Made by a program: the position numbers and the translations under genes. From JAJCYL01 sp040222875 (lineage in GTDB: Bacteria > Bacteroidota > Bacteroidia > Cytophagales > Cyclobacteriaceae), in assembly GCA_040222875.1 (NCBI GenBank), contig JAVKCG010000009.1:62001-126000 (forward strand): a DNA stretch of 64,000 bases, read 5' to 3'. This document shows, piece after piece, positions 17,955 through 27,033 of the stretch; position 1 is the stretch's first letter, and every line of letters begins with the position of its first letter. A model generated the notes under the pieces. The model had not been told where the DNA came from. It saw only the letters and a list, made by a program, of their open reading frames with translations, and did not search any database.

Positions 17955-19382
17955 TTATATCGGGTTCCATAACTTCAAACAATCTGTATCAAGTTCTCCC
18001 ATTGGGTTGGTCATGAATTGATCATAAATGGCTCTTTTACAAACCATGTCCCCACCACCATGGCCACCTTCATCCAAAGTGAATGATTGTGTAAAGGTGA
18101 TTTTTGATTCAAATTCGATAACATTTTCCGGTGGCGTAACCGGATCAAATTGGTTAATCAACAACAATGAGGGAATTGAGGAAACATTTAATTCCAGCAT
18201 ATCGGGCGTGGCATACCGTTGCATAAATTTGCTGGAAGCCAGGTATAGAGAAGTAAAGAGGGCAAGTTCATAGGGCATCAACTCCAATGAGTCATATTTG
18301 AGCTTAAGTGCCTCCTCGGTCACGCTGGTATCGTATTGACTAAAGCTTTCACAAGCAAGAAACATGGAATAATTGGCTGTTGTCGACCCTCGTTGCTCCA
18401 GAATGAGGTTAATAGACGCCATGTCGCGTTCCTTTAATGAATAAATATATCTGGGAACCAGATCCCTGGAATCGTTACGATACAGCTCTTTCCTCACCAT
18501 AAAAATTAAGTCCTGCGGATTGAGATAAAAAGGCTCACCCTGGTAGGTTGCTGCTATTGGTTGCTCTTCTGCTTCCCCCAAAACCTCCATGTATGTCTGT
18601 TCAATGTTAGGATATTTTTCATTGCAGTAAGGAGACGATTCACAGGCATCAAAAACCTTTCTTAAGGCTAGACTATAATCATCTAACCTGCTGGTGAGGA
18701 AGTCACTTCTTACCGGAGCAGGGGAGTCATATATCGCTGAATGAATTTTTTCGGGAAATTTATCTGCAACAACCCTGGCGATTCGGGTGCCATAGGATGT
18801 ACCTCTAAGGTTGTACTTTTCATAACCAAGATGGTCCATCAGCATGCCTACATCATTGGCATTTTGAAAGGTATTATAGGCTTCAATTTCAATACTTTTT
18901 TCGTCACATTCATTCCTCAAGTCTGCCATCACACGTTTCATAGATTCATATTCCTGTTCTGAAGTCAAATCTTCAGCAAGAAGGTCGTAAATCCTGGTGG
19001 TTAAATCAGGCAGTGGACTCGAATAACCGATGCCTCGTTGATCGAACCGGATAATATCCCTGGTTTTTAAAATGGGGTTATTTAAGTTTTGAGTAATACT
19101 CCGCAATGCAGGCCCACCAGGCCCACCAGTAAAGTAAATCATAGGATATTGGGTGGTCAATGAGTCTTCGCTTTTTAGCACTACGTAGGCGATACTTATC
19201 TTCTTGCCATTTGGCTTATCATGATTTTCGGGAACTTCCAATCTCCCGCATTTAAGGCGTGAATAGTCTTCTATGCCTTCCAGAAAACTGCAGTCTGAAG
19301 TATTGGGTGAGTTTGTTGGTTTTGGAGTGGAGCAGGAGTAAAGCAGAATTGCGATGAAGGAACAAAGCAGGCTTGATTTCAT
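17955..19382 (-). CDS. Alpha/beta hydrolase lipoprotein, peptidase S33/TAP-like family
   Basis: A 475-residue lipoprotein. I choose the ATG at 19382 (MKSSLLCSFIAILLYSC, SPII signal) over an upstream in-frame TTG. Catalytic features are the oxyanion motif TGGPGGPA, nucleophile elbow GTSYGTR, acid in NQFDPVTPP and histidine in EGGHGGGD, as in tripeptidyl aminopeptidases with a TAP-like C-terminal domain. Predicted to hydrolyse peptides or esters at the cell envelope. A decayed copy of its 5' end occurs at 21505-21632. Confidence 0.88.
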   Translation of the reverse strand: MKSSLLCSFIAILLYSCSTPKPTNSPNTSDCSFLEGIEDYSRLKCGRLEVPENHDKPNGKKISIAYVVLKSEDSLTTQYPMIYFTGGPGGPALRSITQNLNNPILKTRDIIRFDQRGIGYSSPLPDLTTRIYDLLAEDLTSEQEYESMKRVMADLRNECDEKSIEIEAYNTFQNANDVGMLMDHLGYEKYNLRGTSYGTRIARVVADKFPEKIHSAIYDSPAPVRSDFLTSRLDDYSLALRKVFDACESSPYCNEKYPNIEQTYMEVLGEAEEQPIAATYQGEPFYLNPQDLIFMVRKELYRNDSRDLVPRYIYSLKERDMASINLILEQRGSTTANYSMFLACESFSQYDTSVTEEALKLKYDSLELMPYELALFTSLYLASSKFMQRYATPDMLELNVSSIPSLLLINQFDPVTPPENVIEFESKITFTQSFTLDEGGHGGGDMVCKRAIYDQFMTNPMGELDTDCLKLWNPI

Positions 19383-19452
19383 GATATGACTGTTTTGAAA
19401 GTTCAATATAGGTCATAACTATGGGTTTTTACTCATTCAATAGGATGGAAGG
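19325..19452 (-). repeat. Direct repeat, copy A (S33 gene 5' end and leader)
   Basis: About 128 bases covering the start and upstream region of the S33 hydrolase gene recur in the same orientation at 21505-21632, about 90 percent identical by eye. The two copies bracket the SnoaL/membrane/Crp genes. Confidence 0.75.
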
Positions 19453-19574
19453 TACGTCTAACGTACGTTTCAGTGAGTGGGATTATTTTCATAATGAATT
19501 GTGGTGTTTGGATTTGAATGTTCGATACTAACGATCTGCTACCGCCCGTAAGCTGGACATTTAAAACATCTATA

Positions 19575-19667
19575 CTAACGTATCTTTATCGCACCAGACT
19601 CTATAAATGGCTCAGTTAGTGCGGCCGGCTAGGCTTATAGATGATGGTGTTTGTTGTACAACGTTAT
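19575..19667 (-). other. attC-like recombination site (E4) downstream of the SnoaL gene
   Basis: On the minus strand the final codons of the SnoaL gene run into TAACG, which pairs with CGTTA about 87 bases later. Inside, CACCA pairs with TGGTG and CTATAA with TTATAG. The ACCAG ... GTGTTTGTTG boundaries echo elements E1-E3. It is shorter than those and the loop differs, which is normal for attC sites but makes the call less sure. Confidence 0.45.
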
Positions 19668-20074
19668 TTGTTAGCTGGAACTGCTCCAATTTGAGTTAGT
19701 ATTCCTAGTAAATCCACACAAATCCAATGTTCAGATAATCGATCATTCTCAATACGAAAAATAGTAATCGCACCTACTGCTATTGATTTGTTTGATGCTG
19801 GAATTCCCTGAAAATCTCCATTGTGAGTTCCCGTTATATTCACTCTACAAGCGATCTTGTTGCCATCAACAATGACATCCTCGATTGAATGATTGAAATC
19901 AGAAAAACCGGCATAAATACCCTGGGCTGGACCTTGAAACTGCTCTACATTTAGAGGGGTAGGGATACCGGGGAAGTGAAAAGTCATGTCATCATTGAAG
20001 ACTTCTTTCATCTTAGAATAATCTCCTTTAAGCGCATCCATTTTCTGGTAATATTCTTCTATTAATTTTTTCAT
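19664..20074 (-). CDS. SnoaL-like (NTF2 fold) protein
   Basis: A 136-residue cytoplasmic protein with an NTF2-like cone fold: MKKLIEEYYQKMDALKGDY, then FNDDMTFHFPG, and the conserved C-terminal DRLSEHWICVDLLGIL seen in SnoaL-type ester cyclases and related small enzymes. The substrate is unknown. The stop codon and last codons (PANK) lie within the attC-like element E4. The gene for a four-helix membrane protein ends 13 bases upstream, so the two are probably co-transcribed. Confidence 0.75.
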   Translation of the reverse strand: MKKLIEEYYQKMDALKGDYSKMKEVFNDDMTFHFPGIPTPLNVEQFQGPAQGIYAGFSDFNHSIEDVIVDGNKIACRVNITGTHNGDFQGIPASNKSIAVGAITIFRIENDRLSEHWICVDLLGILTQIGAVPANK

Positions 20075-20086
20075 GTGTCTATAATT

Positions 20087-20461
20087 TTAAGCTTGCTGTT
20101 TCTTCGATTTGAGCATTAGGAATATAAATGCCAGAAGAAATAATATCTGAATGAGATAAAGTGGCAGGGGTACATTCATTTCTGAAATGAATATATGCTT
20201 GCTTGTATTGAGTACGATGAGCAGGAAACCCATGGCGTAAGCAATCAAAACTTTTGGCTGTTCTCGAACATAAAATGTTATAATACCGATAGACACGTAT
20301 AGTACTGCGACTACTGTAGCCATTTGAGCTGCTGCCCAAATACCACTCTCCGATAAATCTGGAAATGAGTCCGATACAATTTGATCTGACATAATAAAAA
20401 TCCCTAGGCCTTGTAGCACAAGCAAGGAGGCGATTATCGTAAAAATTGTTTTTTGATTCAT
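20087..20461 (-). CDS. Small four-helix membrane protein
   Basis: A 124-residue inner-membrane protein. I choose the ATG at 20461 (MNQKTIFTIIASLLVLQGLG) rather than an in-frame upstream start. Four hydrophobic segments (about residues 5-25, 40-62, 69-88, 95-117) and a basic C-terminus (LKSKKQQA) are visible. It resembles DUF4345-like proteins only loosely. It lies between a Crp-type regulator and the SnoaL gene, all leftward, so they may form one unit. Confidence 0.65.
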   Translation of the reverse strand: MNQKTIFTIIASLLVLQGLGIFIMSDQIVSDSFPDLSESGIWAAAQMATVVAVLYVSIGIITFYVREQPKVLIAYAMGFLLIVLNTSKHIFISEMNVPLPLYLIQILFLLAFIFLMLKSKKQQA

Positions 20462-20531
20462 GATTTCAATATTTGATGATTCACAAATCAATGGGTTTAC
20501 GAGACCAAATGCCTTAACATTTGTTAAGAAG

Positions 20532-21128
20532 CTATTTTGCTTCTTTCATTGCTTGTTTTCTAATCCGGCTAAGAGATTCCGGAGCGATTCCGATGTAGGC
20601 GGCAATATCGTAATTAGGTACTCTTTGAATTATTAAAGGATAATCTTTCATCACCCGGAGATACTTTTCAAGGGCATTTTCGGATTTATCCTTATCAGCA
20701 TTTTCCATTTCTTTAAGGAAAGCACTTTGCGTTTTTTTTAGAAAAAATCGTTCGAACGGAGGGACGTTTTGCATGATGAAATCGAAATCTGACTTGGTTA
20801 TCATCATCAAGTCAGTATCTTCTAAGGTCAACCAGTATGTTTGAGACGGTCTCTGATTTAAAAAGCTATCAAGATCGCCTACCCACCAATCTTCAAAAGC
20901 AAAATGGTTAATAGATTTTTTTCCATTTTGAAGAATTCGATAATTACTAACACACCCCTTCATTACGTAACCAGTAGAACGGCAGGTTTCTCCCTCTCTT
21001 CCTATGAAATTATTTTTTGAATATCGTTTTGCGTTAAACTTAGAATGGATGACATCAATTTCTTCCTGGCTAATGTTTGGGATTTCTCGAATGGTCTTCT
21101 CAAATGATGGTGGTTCTTGTGTACTCAT
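20532..21128 (-). CDS. Crp/Fnr family transcriptional regulator
   Basis: A 198-residue protein with an N-terminal cyclic-nucleotide-binding beta roll (RYSKNNFIGREGETCRSTGY, FEDWWVGDLDSFL) and a C-terminal winged helix with the recognition segment YIGIAPESLSRIRKQ. This is the short Bacteroidota Crp-like type. There are no Fnr-type cysteine clusters. Its targets are unknown, but the two genes directly downstream in the same orientation are candidates. Confidence 0.88.
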   Translation of the reverse strand: MSTQEPPSFEKTIREIPNISQEEIDVIHSKFNAKRYSKNNFIGREGETCRSTGYVMKGCVSNYRILQNGKKSINHFAFEDWWVGDLDSFLNQRPSQTYWLTLEDTDLMMITKSDFDFIMQNVPPFERFFLKKTQSAFLKEMENADKDKSENALEKYLRVMKDYPLIIQRVPNYDIAAYIGIAPESLSRIRKQAMKEAK

Positions 21129-21504
21129 GTTCTACAACATAGATGTAAGTCACCTTATTAAAGGCAAAATGCACTTAATATCAGTTAATTGCAAGGTGCA
21201 ACCGCATTGAGTATAGCCACTTGGCCTCCACGTTGGCGCCAGCGTTAAGCGATAGCATCACTTTTGACAATTATTTATTTTGGGTTGAAAGTTGAATAAT
21301 CCCTTAATGCATATTAGGTCCAAATTCTGGGATCAATCTCCAGTCGAATCGGGCATTGTGTTGTCATGTGAAGCGGAGTAGCGCCAAGAATTATCCTACA
21401 TTGCAAATAAAATCGTTGACGAATGTAAAGTTGATTGAGTAAACTTTAATGTGTGGCACAAGTTGCAAACTTGCGTCAGGCCAGGGGGGCTATCGGAAGG
21501 TTCG
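21129..21504. other. Non-coding stretch with repeat-like DNA
   Basis: No gene. It holds short palindromic pieces, including AAGTTGCAAACTT near 21459-21471 inside GTGGCACAAGTTGCAAACTT, a motif I associate with dispersed intergenic repeats in Bacteroidota. A short GTTAAGCGATAGCATC segment near 21243 is partly matched, inverted, near 32170. Confidence 0.4.
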
Positions 21505-21632
21505 GGAGCGGAGCAGGAATAAAGCAGAATTGCTATTAGAGAACAACTAAGCTTGATTTCATGATATGACTGTTTTGAAAGTTCAATATAAGCCATAACT
21601 ATGGGTTTTTACTCAGTCAATAGGATGGAAGG
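21505..21632 (-). pseudogene. Relic of the S33 hydrolase gene 5' end (direct repeat copy B)
   Basis: Matches 19325-19452 base for base over most of its length, including the upstream region. The start codon is kept (21560-21562), but one base is missing after about 15 bases, so the frame ends at TAA after MKSSLVVL. Nothing of the catalytic domain follows. It is a truncated, frameshifted copy. Confidence 0.75.
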
Positions 21633-21734
21633 TTTCTATACTTCGCTGGTCTTGATTTTGACTGATTGTCTGGTCTGGCTTAGCAAAACACCTGATTGCT
21701 ATCGGAGGGAGTGCATAGCTGCCTGTGATTGTAG

Positions 21735-22478
21735 CTATTGAACACACACTTCTTCATCAATCTCTTTTTTAAGAAGTTGTCCAGTTTGTATAAGTTTTTC
21801 GTAAGTCCTCAAGATGGCCAGTTGACCAGACCCTCTCATTAGCGCTCCCTTGACTGAATTGCTCTTGTAGTAATCTTCAACAGCTGATTGAAGATCGGCT
21901 GAATTCGGCTTGACACCTAAAAATTCATTGTAAAGCGGTAAAAAATGATTTTGTGAATAAGCAGTTGCTTCCATGTGTTCAATAAACCCATTGAAGCTCC
22001 TTTCCTCTCGAATTAGATCTTCGACAATCAGATAGTATTCAAAGAGCAGGCTATCAAGAGTGGATTGATCCAGTTCATTAACAAACCCAGCGTTTGTTAA
22101 AGATTCCATTCCGCTTTTTTTAGAAACAAAGTGAAAGTCAACAAAAATCTCATTGCTGTAATAAACATCCTTTAATTGCATCACCTCGTTTCCAATGATC
22201 TTAAGTAGTGTCGATTTACTTGCTTCTTTTACTTTTTTCCGTCTTTCGAGGTTAGTGTTGGCTAATAACAAATCTTCTGAAAGGTTTTCAGAAATTTTGG
22301 TTAAGTATTCTTTTAACTCTTTTTGCACTATCCTTTCACGATTCCAATTGTCAATCTGTAAGGCAATCAGAATACCCATAACTACAAGAAAGATTTCCCC
22401 TACTGTATAGAAGATGAAGGATCGAATTTTGCCCTCTGAGAGAAGGTTTCGTTTAAAGCGATTGAGTTGGCGAAGCAT
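21735..22478 (-). CDS. DUF6090 family membrane protein
   Basis: A 247-residue protein starting at the ATG 22478. The family hallmark GKIRSFIFYTVGEIFLVVMGILIALQIDNWN (residues about 14-44) contains one membrane helix and is typical of DUF6090. The rest is a helical, probably periplasmic domain with ERRKKVKEASKSTLL. These proteins are common in Cytophagales and Flavobacteria and often occur as scattered paralogues. The function is not known. Confidence 0.85.
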   Translation of the reverse strand: MLRQLNRFKRNLLSEGKIRSFIFYTVGEIFLVVMGILIALQIDNWNRERIVQKELKEYLTKISENLSEDLLLANTNLERRKKVKEASKSTLLKIIGNEVMQLKDVYYSNEIFVDFHFVSKKSGMESLTNAGFVNELDQSTLDSLLFEYYLIVEDLIREERSFNGFIEHMEATAYSQNHFLPLYNEFLGVKPNSADLQSAVEDYYKSNSVKGALMRGSGQLAILRTYEKLIQTGQLLKKEIDEEVCVQ

Positions 22479-22632
22479 TTTTGTCAACAAGATAGCTGAA
22501 TCTCCATTAGAAAGTTATTGGCAGTTGCTTCATGTCCAGCTATGATGAGCGAGGATTAGAAAGCATTAATCTTTCGTCTCGCACATAGCCACGCCTTGAT
22601 TTAAATTTATCCTGACTGGTATCAGTGTCCTA

Positions 22633-24591
22633 TCAAATATCCACATTCGCATACTTGGCATTCTTCTCAATGAAGTCCCTGCGAGGGGCTACTTCATCGC
22701 CCATTAGCATTGAGAACAGGTGGTCAGCTTCTGCAGCGGAATCAATTGTTACCTGCTTCAAACTTCTGAATTCAGGATCCATGGTGGTGGTCCAAAGTTG
22801 GTCAGGGTTCATTTCACCAAGGCCTTTGTATCGCTGGATATTAACTGACTCTTCTTTACCATCGCCGGCTAGTTCTTTGATCAAGGATTCTCGCTGGGCT
22901 TCGTCCCAACAATACCGTTCCTGCTTGCCTTTTTTAAGTAAGTAGAGTGGGGGAAGGGCTATATAGAGATAGCCATTTTCGATGAGGGCCTTCATATACC
23001 TGAAGAAAAAAGTCAAAATCAAGGTTCTGATGTGGCTTCCGTCAACGTCGGCATCTGTCATGATGATCACCTTGTGATAGCGGAGTTTCTCCATGTTCAA
23101 AGCTTTATCATCTTCTTCGGTGCCAAATGAGACACCCAAAGCAGTGATTATGTTTTTGATTTCGTCGTTGTCGTAAATCTTGTGCTCCTGGGCTTTTTCA
23201 ACATTCAGGATTTTACCCCTAAGTGGGAGAATTGCCTGGAAGTTCCGGTCCCTGCCTTGTTTTGCGGAACCACCAGCCGAGTCACCCTCCACCAGATAAA
23301 TTTCACATACCTGGGGATCTGTATTAGAGCAATCTGAAAGTTTACCCGGAAGACCGGTGCCACTTAGAACATTCTTCCGCTGAACCATTTCCCTGGCTTT
23401 TCTGGCGGCATGCCTCGCCTGGGCAGCAAGTATCACTTTCGAAATAATCTGCTTGGCTTCTTTGGGATGCTCCTCAAGGTAATTATTGAGCATTTCACCC
23501 ACACTTGTATCAACTGCACCCATCACTTCGGAATTACCAAGCTTGGTTTTGGTTTGGCCTTCAAACTGAGGCTCAGCCACTTTTACAGAAATGACCGCAA
23601 CAAGGCCTTCACGGAAATCGTCACCTGCGATTTCGAACTTCACCTTATCCAAATGGCCACTTTTGTCGGCGTATGATTTCAAAGTTCTGGTCAGTGCCCT
23701 TCTGAAACCAGCAAGGTGTGTACCCCCTTCAATCGTATTGATGTTATTAACATACGATACCACATTTTCTGAATATGAGGTGTTGTATGAAAGCGCCACC
23801 TGAACAGGTGTCTCGCCCTTGTCATTATCAATATAGATCGGCTCTGGGATGAGCTTTTCCCTACCGGAATCCAGATAATCAACAAACTCAACTAGCCCTC
23901 CTTCTGAGAAGAAAGTATCAGACTTAAATTCACCGTTCTCGTCCTTTTCCCGTAAATCCTCAAGCCGCAATTTGATGCCGGCATTTAAGAATGCCAGCTC
24001 CCGCATACGGGTGGCTACTGTTTCATATTTGTATTCGGTAACCGTGAAGATTGTGTCATCAGGATAGAACTCTACAATTGTTCCAGTGATGTCCGTTTTG
24101 CCAACTTCCTTAACTGGATATTTCGGTTTGCCACGCTCATATTCCTGCTGGTAAATTTTGCCATCCCTATGTACCGTAGCCTTCAAAAGTTTTGACAATG
24201 CATTAACACATGAAACGCCAACACCATGAAGTCCACCAGAAACTTTATAGGTGTCTTTATCGAATTTTCCACCAGCGTGGAGCACTGTCATGACCACCTC
24301 GAGAGCTGAGCGTTTTTCCTTTTTATGTAGATCAGTTGGGATGCCCCGGCCATTATCCTGAACAAGGATAGAATTGTCTTCTCTTATCTGCACAAAGATG
24401 TCATCACAGTGGCCTGCAAGCGCTTCATCAATGGAGTTGTCAACTACCTCCCAAACCATGTGATGAAGACCTTTGGCGCTTACATCACCAATGTACATGG
24501 CCGGCCTTTTTCTTACGGCTTCTAACCCCTCTAAAACCTGAATATTACCTGCTGAATAGTTGCTTTTGTCGGCTCCTTTTTTGTCGCTCAT
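22633..24591 (-). CDS. gyrB: DNA gyrase subunit B
   Basis: The ATPase subunit of the type II topoisomerase that introduces negative supercoils. The 652-residue protein starts at the ATG 24591 (MSDKKGADKSNY); an in-frame TTG lies upstream. GHKL ATPase motifs RPAMYIGDVS, NGRGIPTDLH and GGLHGVGVSCVNALS, the TOPRIM motifs LVEGDSAGGSAKQGRDR and MTDADVDGSHIRTL, and the C-terminal RYKGLGEMNPDQLW are intact. Its length fits the form without the E. coli insert. A good -7 box lies upstream. Confidence 0.97.
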   Translation of the reverse strand: MSDKKGADKSNYSAGNIQVLEGLEAVRKRPAMYIGDVSAKGLHHMVWEVVDNSIDEALAGHCDDIFVQIREDNSILVQDNGRGIPTDLHKKEKRSALEVVMTVLHAGGKFDKDTYKVSGGLHGVGVSCVNALSKLLKATVHRDGKIYQQEYERGKPKYPVKEVGKTDITGTIVEFYPDDTIFTVTEYKYETVATRMRELAFLNAGIKLRLEDLREKDENGEFKSDTFFSEGGLVEFVDYLDSGREKLIPEPIYIDNDKGETPVQVALSYNTSYSENVVSYVNNINTIEGGTHLAGFRRALTRTLKSYADKSGHLDKVKFEIAGDDFREGLVAVISVKVAEPQFEGQTKTKLGNSEVMGAVDTSVGEMLNNYLEEHPKEAKQIISKVILAAQARHAARKAREMVQRKNVLSGTGLPGKLSDCSNTDPQVCEIYLVEGDSAGGSAKQGRDRNFQAILPLRGKILNVEKAQEHKIYDNDEIKNIITALGVSFGTEEDDKALNMEKLRYHKVIIMTDADVDGSHIRTLILTFFFRYMKALIENGYLYIALPPLYLLKKGKQERYCWDEAQRESLIKELAGDGKEESVNIQRYKGLGEMNPDQLWTTTMDPEFRSLKQVTIDSAAEADHLFSMLMGDEVAPRRDFIEKNAKYANVDI

Positions 24592-24611
24592 TATGTCAAT
24601 TTTCGGTTGCG

Positions 24612-24619
24612 CAAAAATA
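24612..24619 (-). promoter_or_regulatory. Putative -7 box for gyrB
   Basis: TATTTTTG on the minus strand fits TAnnTTTG, 20 bases before the gyrB ATG. Confidence 0.5.
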
Positions 24620-24754
24620 CGCAATTAAGGCTTGAATTACCCGCCTGAGTTAAAGAAAAATGACCTTTGGTTTGTGTTAGTTAAAAACCTGAAAATCAGT
24701 CATATAGATGTAATTATCGGATTTCAATAATTATGCAGAATAAGATACCTGAAT

Positions 24755-25120
24755 TCAGAATTCATTTGTGCTTAACATCACCAATGTGCAACCATGAACT
24801 ACCTCAATATTTTCAGACCTGGCTGCTGCCTCGAATGACGGGTTTTCGGCACCCGGATTGAAGATGATCCTTTTAGGTTTCAGTGAGAGCAAATAGTCCC
24901 TCCATTCATCCTGATGAGCTGGAGACAGATAGACAGTAAGTGTATGAATTTTTCCAAATTCGGGTTTTTGCCTGAGGTCTGTAATTGGCGTGTTCTCAAT
25001 CTCTCCCGATCTAATTCCAAGAGGGATGATATCGTGTCCAAACTTCTTGAGTTTCACCGTAGCCATGTAAGCGTATCGACTTTGATTTGGCGAAGCGCCA
25101 ACAATAACTGTTCTTTTCAT
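24755..25120 (-). CDS. CoA-binding domain protein (YccU-like)
   Basis: A 121-residue Rossmann-fold protein. MKRTVIVGASPNQSRYAY gives the nucleotide-binding loop, and FNPGAENPSFEA and VVHGCTLVML are the conserved later motifs of the small CoA-binding family. Predicted cytoplasmic CoA or nucleotide binder of unknown role. The ATG overlaps the stop of the MORN-repeat gene by 4 bases, which implies translational coupling. Confidence 0.85.
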   Translation of the reverse strand: MKRTVIVGASPNQSRYAYMATVKLKKFGHDIIPLGIRSGEIENTPITDLRQKPEFGKIHTLTVYLSPAHQDEWRDYLLSLKPKRIIFNPGAENPSFEAAARSENIEVVHGCTLVMLSTNEF

Positions 25121-26952
25121 TTTCTGCCCTTTTCCCTTTTTGGCCCCATTAACCCAAAGTTGACTCCAAAAATGACAGGTATCGAAGTTTTCCTGGTTTT
25201 TAAATCAGCAAATACTGCATTGTACTCTACTGTTTCTGGATGGTTGGATTTGTAATCACGATAGCCAATTCCAACGCCTACGTATGCATCGATGGTTGGG
25301 CCGCCATCACCGGTATTTCTGAACCATCTGGTACCGATAGTGATACCGTATTCATACCGTTGTTCTGAGCTGGCAATTCTAATTTCGGTGGGATTGGCGC
25401 CAGTGCTATCAATAACATTGGCTTTGTGTGAGAGGTCAGAAAAACTGATTTCATGAGCAAAATAAAAAGCACCTAAGCCGCCTTCAGCATGGTAGAATTT
25501 CTGCCGGAATTTTAACTGTATTCCTCTTGTGAAGTTTTTATTGAGCGAGATTGAATTGTCCGATTTGAAAAAGGGATTGCGGTGTAGGATAGCCTGAAAC
25601 TCATATCCTAGCCGCTCTTGCTTGTAATATTCTATCGAGATTGGTAATTCACCAATCAGTGTAAAAAACGGGTTAAAACCGATAATTCCACCCTTATATT
25701 CGTTGATGACGGGGGAGAAGTACCGCACTTTTTTGTTTTTGAAACGATACTCAGGCTTTTCGTATTTAACCCTGTCGATATCGTCCTGAATAGATTGCGA
25801 GGTTCTGTAGACTGGAGGTGCATCTTCATAAATTGGCTTATACAAGCCAGCCAATTGACCTGCTTCATCATATAGTTTCCAATCGCCAATCTTTCTGTCA
25901 TCTTTGATTTCACCCTCAGTTTTTTTGTTCCCATTGGGGTAATAACCGACATATCTACCTTCACCTCTCATGAAATCAGCTTCACCTTCTAATCGGCCGT
26001 CTTCGTAGAAATAGCGCCATTTGCCCTGATTATGTCCATTTTTTACCTGACCGGTAATTTTCAGGTTCCCATTCGGATAATACTCTTTGTACTCCCCGTC
26101 ACCTTCCTCATATTGACCTTCTCCCTTCAACTCACCTGTATCATAATAAAGCTTCCAATAGCCATCCTTCTGATCACTTGATTGGGTGCCTTCAGAACTC
26201 AGCTGACCATCTTCATAGTAGTATGTCCACTTGCCTTGCTGCTTACCAGCATTGTAATTACCAATTGCGGAAGTATTACCATTCGGGTAGTAGAATTTCC
26301 ACTCACCCTGCCTAACACCATCGACATAAAGCCCCTCTGATTGCAGTTCTCCGGTTTCATAATAATATTTCCAAAGGCCATCACTTTTGCCATTGAAGTT
26401 TCTGCCCTCCACCTTCAAACTTCCAGAACTGTAGAATTCCTTGTAATTCCCTGCACCGTTTTCGAAGAAAGCCTGGCCCTTTAGCTTTCCTTCTTCATAG
26501 TAATAATTCCAGATACCATCTGTTACAGAATCGACGTAGTTGCCTTCACTTTTGACCTCACCATTCTCATAATAAAAAGTCCATTTTCCCTGGCGTTTGC
26601 CTCTATACAGTTCGCCTTCCCGGCTTTTTTTCCCGTTTTCATAGTAAAACACCCAGGGGCCGTAATTGGTGTTATCACGAAGCTCTCCCTTCATTTTTAG
26701 TCCTCCACTTTCGAAATAATATTCCCAGGTACCTGATGGGATGTTTTGCTGATATTGGCCTTTGGCTTGTATGCCTCCATCAAGGTAATAGAGCTCATAA
26801 GGTCCTTGAAGTACCTGAGACTGAGAGTCTGTTACATGGAGGATTTCTTTCAGGAATTTCCCGTCATCATCGTAATAGGTTTTGATCTCAATGTTCTGAG
26901 CTTGAACATTGGCGGATAGGATTACCAATAAGACTTTCAATGATAGCCGCAC
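25117..26952 (-). CDS. MORN-repeat (YwqK-like) protein with C-terminal outer-membrane domain
   Basis: A 611-residue exported protein starting at a GTG (MRLSLKVLLVILSANVQAQ is a signal peptide). Residues about 45-375 hold some 13-14 copies of a 23-residue unit of the type GKWTYYYEDGQLSSEG, the MORN_2 repeats also annotated as YwqK antitoxin. After residue 400 (RYFSPVINEYKGGIIGFNPF) it turns into an amphipathic, beta-barrel-like segment of about 200 residues. It may be an outer-membrane protein with a periplasmic beta-sheet repeat. No toxin partner is next to it; the gene is coupled to the CoA-binding gene. Confidence 0.8.
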   Translation of the reverse strand: MRLSLKVLLVILSANVQAQNIEIKTYYDDDGKFLKEILHVTDSQSQVLQGPYELYYLDGGIQAKGQYQQNIPSGTWEYYFESGGLKMKGELRDNTNYGPWVFYYENGKKSREGELYRGKRQGKWTFYYENGEVKSEGNYVDSVTDGIWNYYYEEGKLKGQAFFENGAGNYKEFYSSGSLKVEGRNFNGKSDGLWKYYYETGELQSEGLYVDGVRQGEWKFYYPNGNTSAIGNYNAGKQQGKWTYYYEDGQLSSEGTQSSDQKDGYWKLYYDTGELKGEGQYEEGDGEYKEYYPNGNLKITGQVKNGHNQGKWRYFYEDGRLEGEADFMRGEGRYVGYYPNGNKKTEGEIKDDRKIGDWKLYDEAGQLAGLYKPIYEDAPPVYRTSQSIQDDIDRVKYEKPEYRFKNKKVRYFSPVINEYKGGIIGFNPFFTLIGELPISIEYYKQERLGYEFQAILHRNPFFKSDNSISLNKNFTRGIQLKFRQKFYHAEGGLGAFYFAHEISFSDLSHKANVIDSTGANPTEIRIASSEQRYEYGITIGTRWFRNTGDGGPTIDAYVGVGIGYRDYKSNHPETVEYNAVFADLKTRKTSIPVIFGVNFGLMGPKREKGRK

Positions 26953-26976
26953 AATTATACACCTGCCTGGTTACCA

Positions 26977-26984
26977 CAAAGTTA
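26977..26984 (-). promoter_or_regulatory. Putative -7 box for the MORN-repeat gene
   Basis: TAACTTTG on the minus strand is a perfect TAnnTTTG match, about 25 bases before the GTG start at 26952. Confidence 0.5.
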
Positions 26985-27033
26985 GCTTTTTGACCGTGAG
27001 ATTGGGAAGAATTGGGCTAACACTAAATCTTGG

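Noticed and set aside
21396..21596. 66-codon leftward frame with a lipoprotein-like start
   Set aside because: It is the frameshifted relic of the S33 hydrolase 5' end and has no independent gene behind it.
25117..26952. Toxin-antitoxin system based on the YwqK-type repeats
   Set aside because: The protein is exported, large and without a small toxin partner; the family name is historical.
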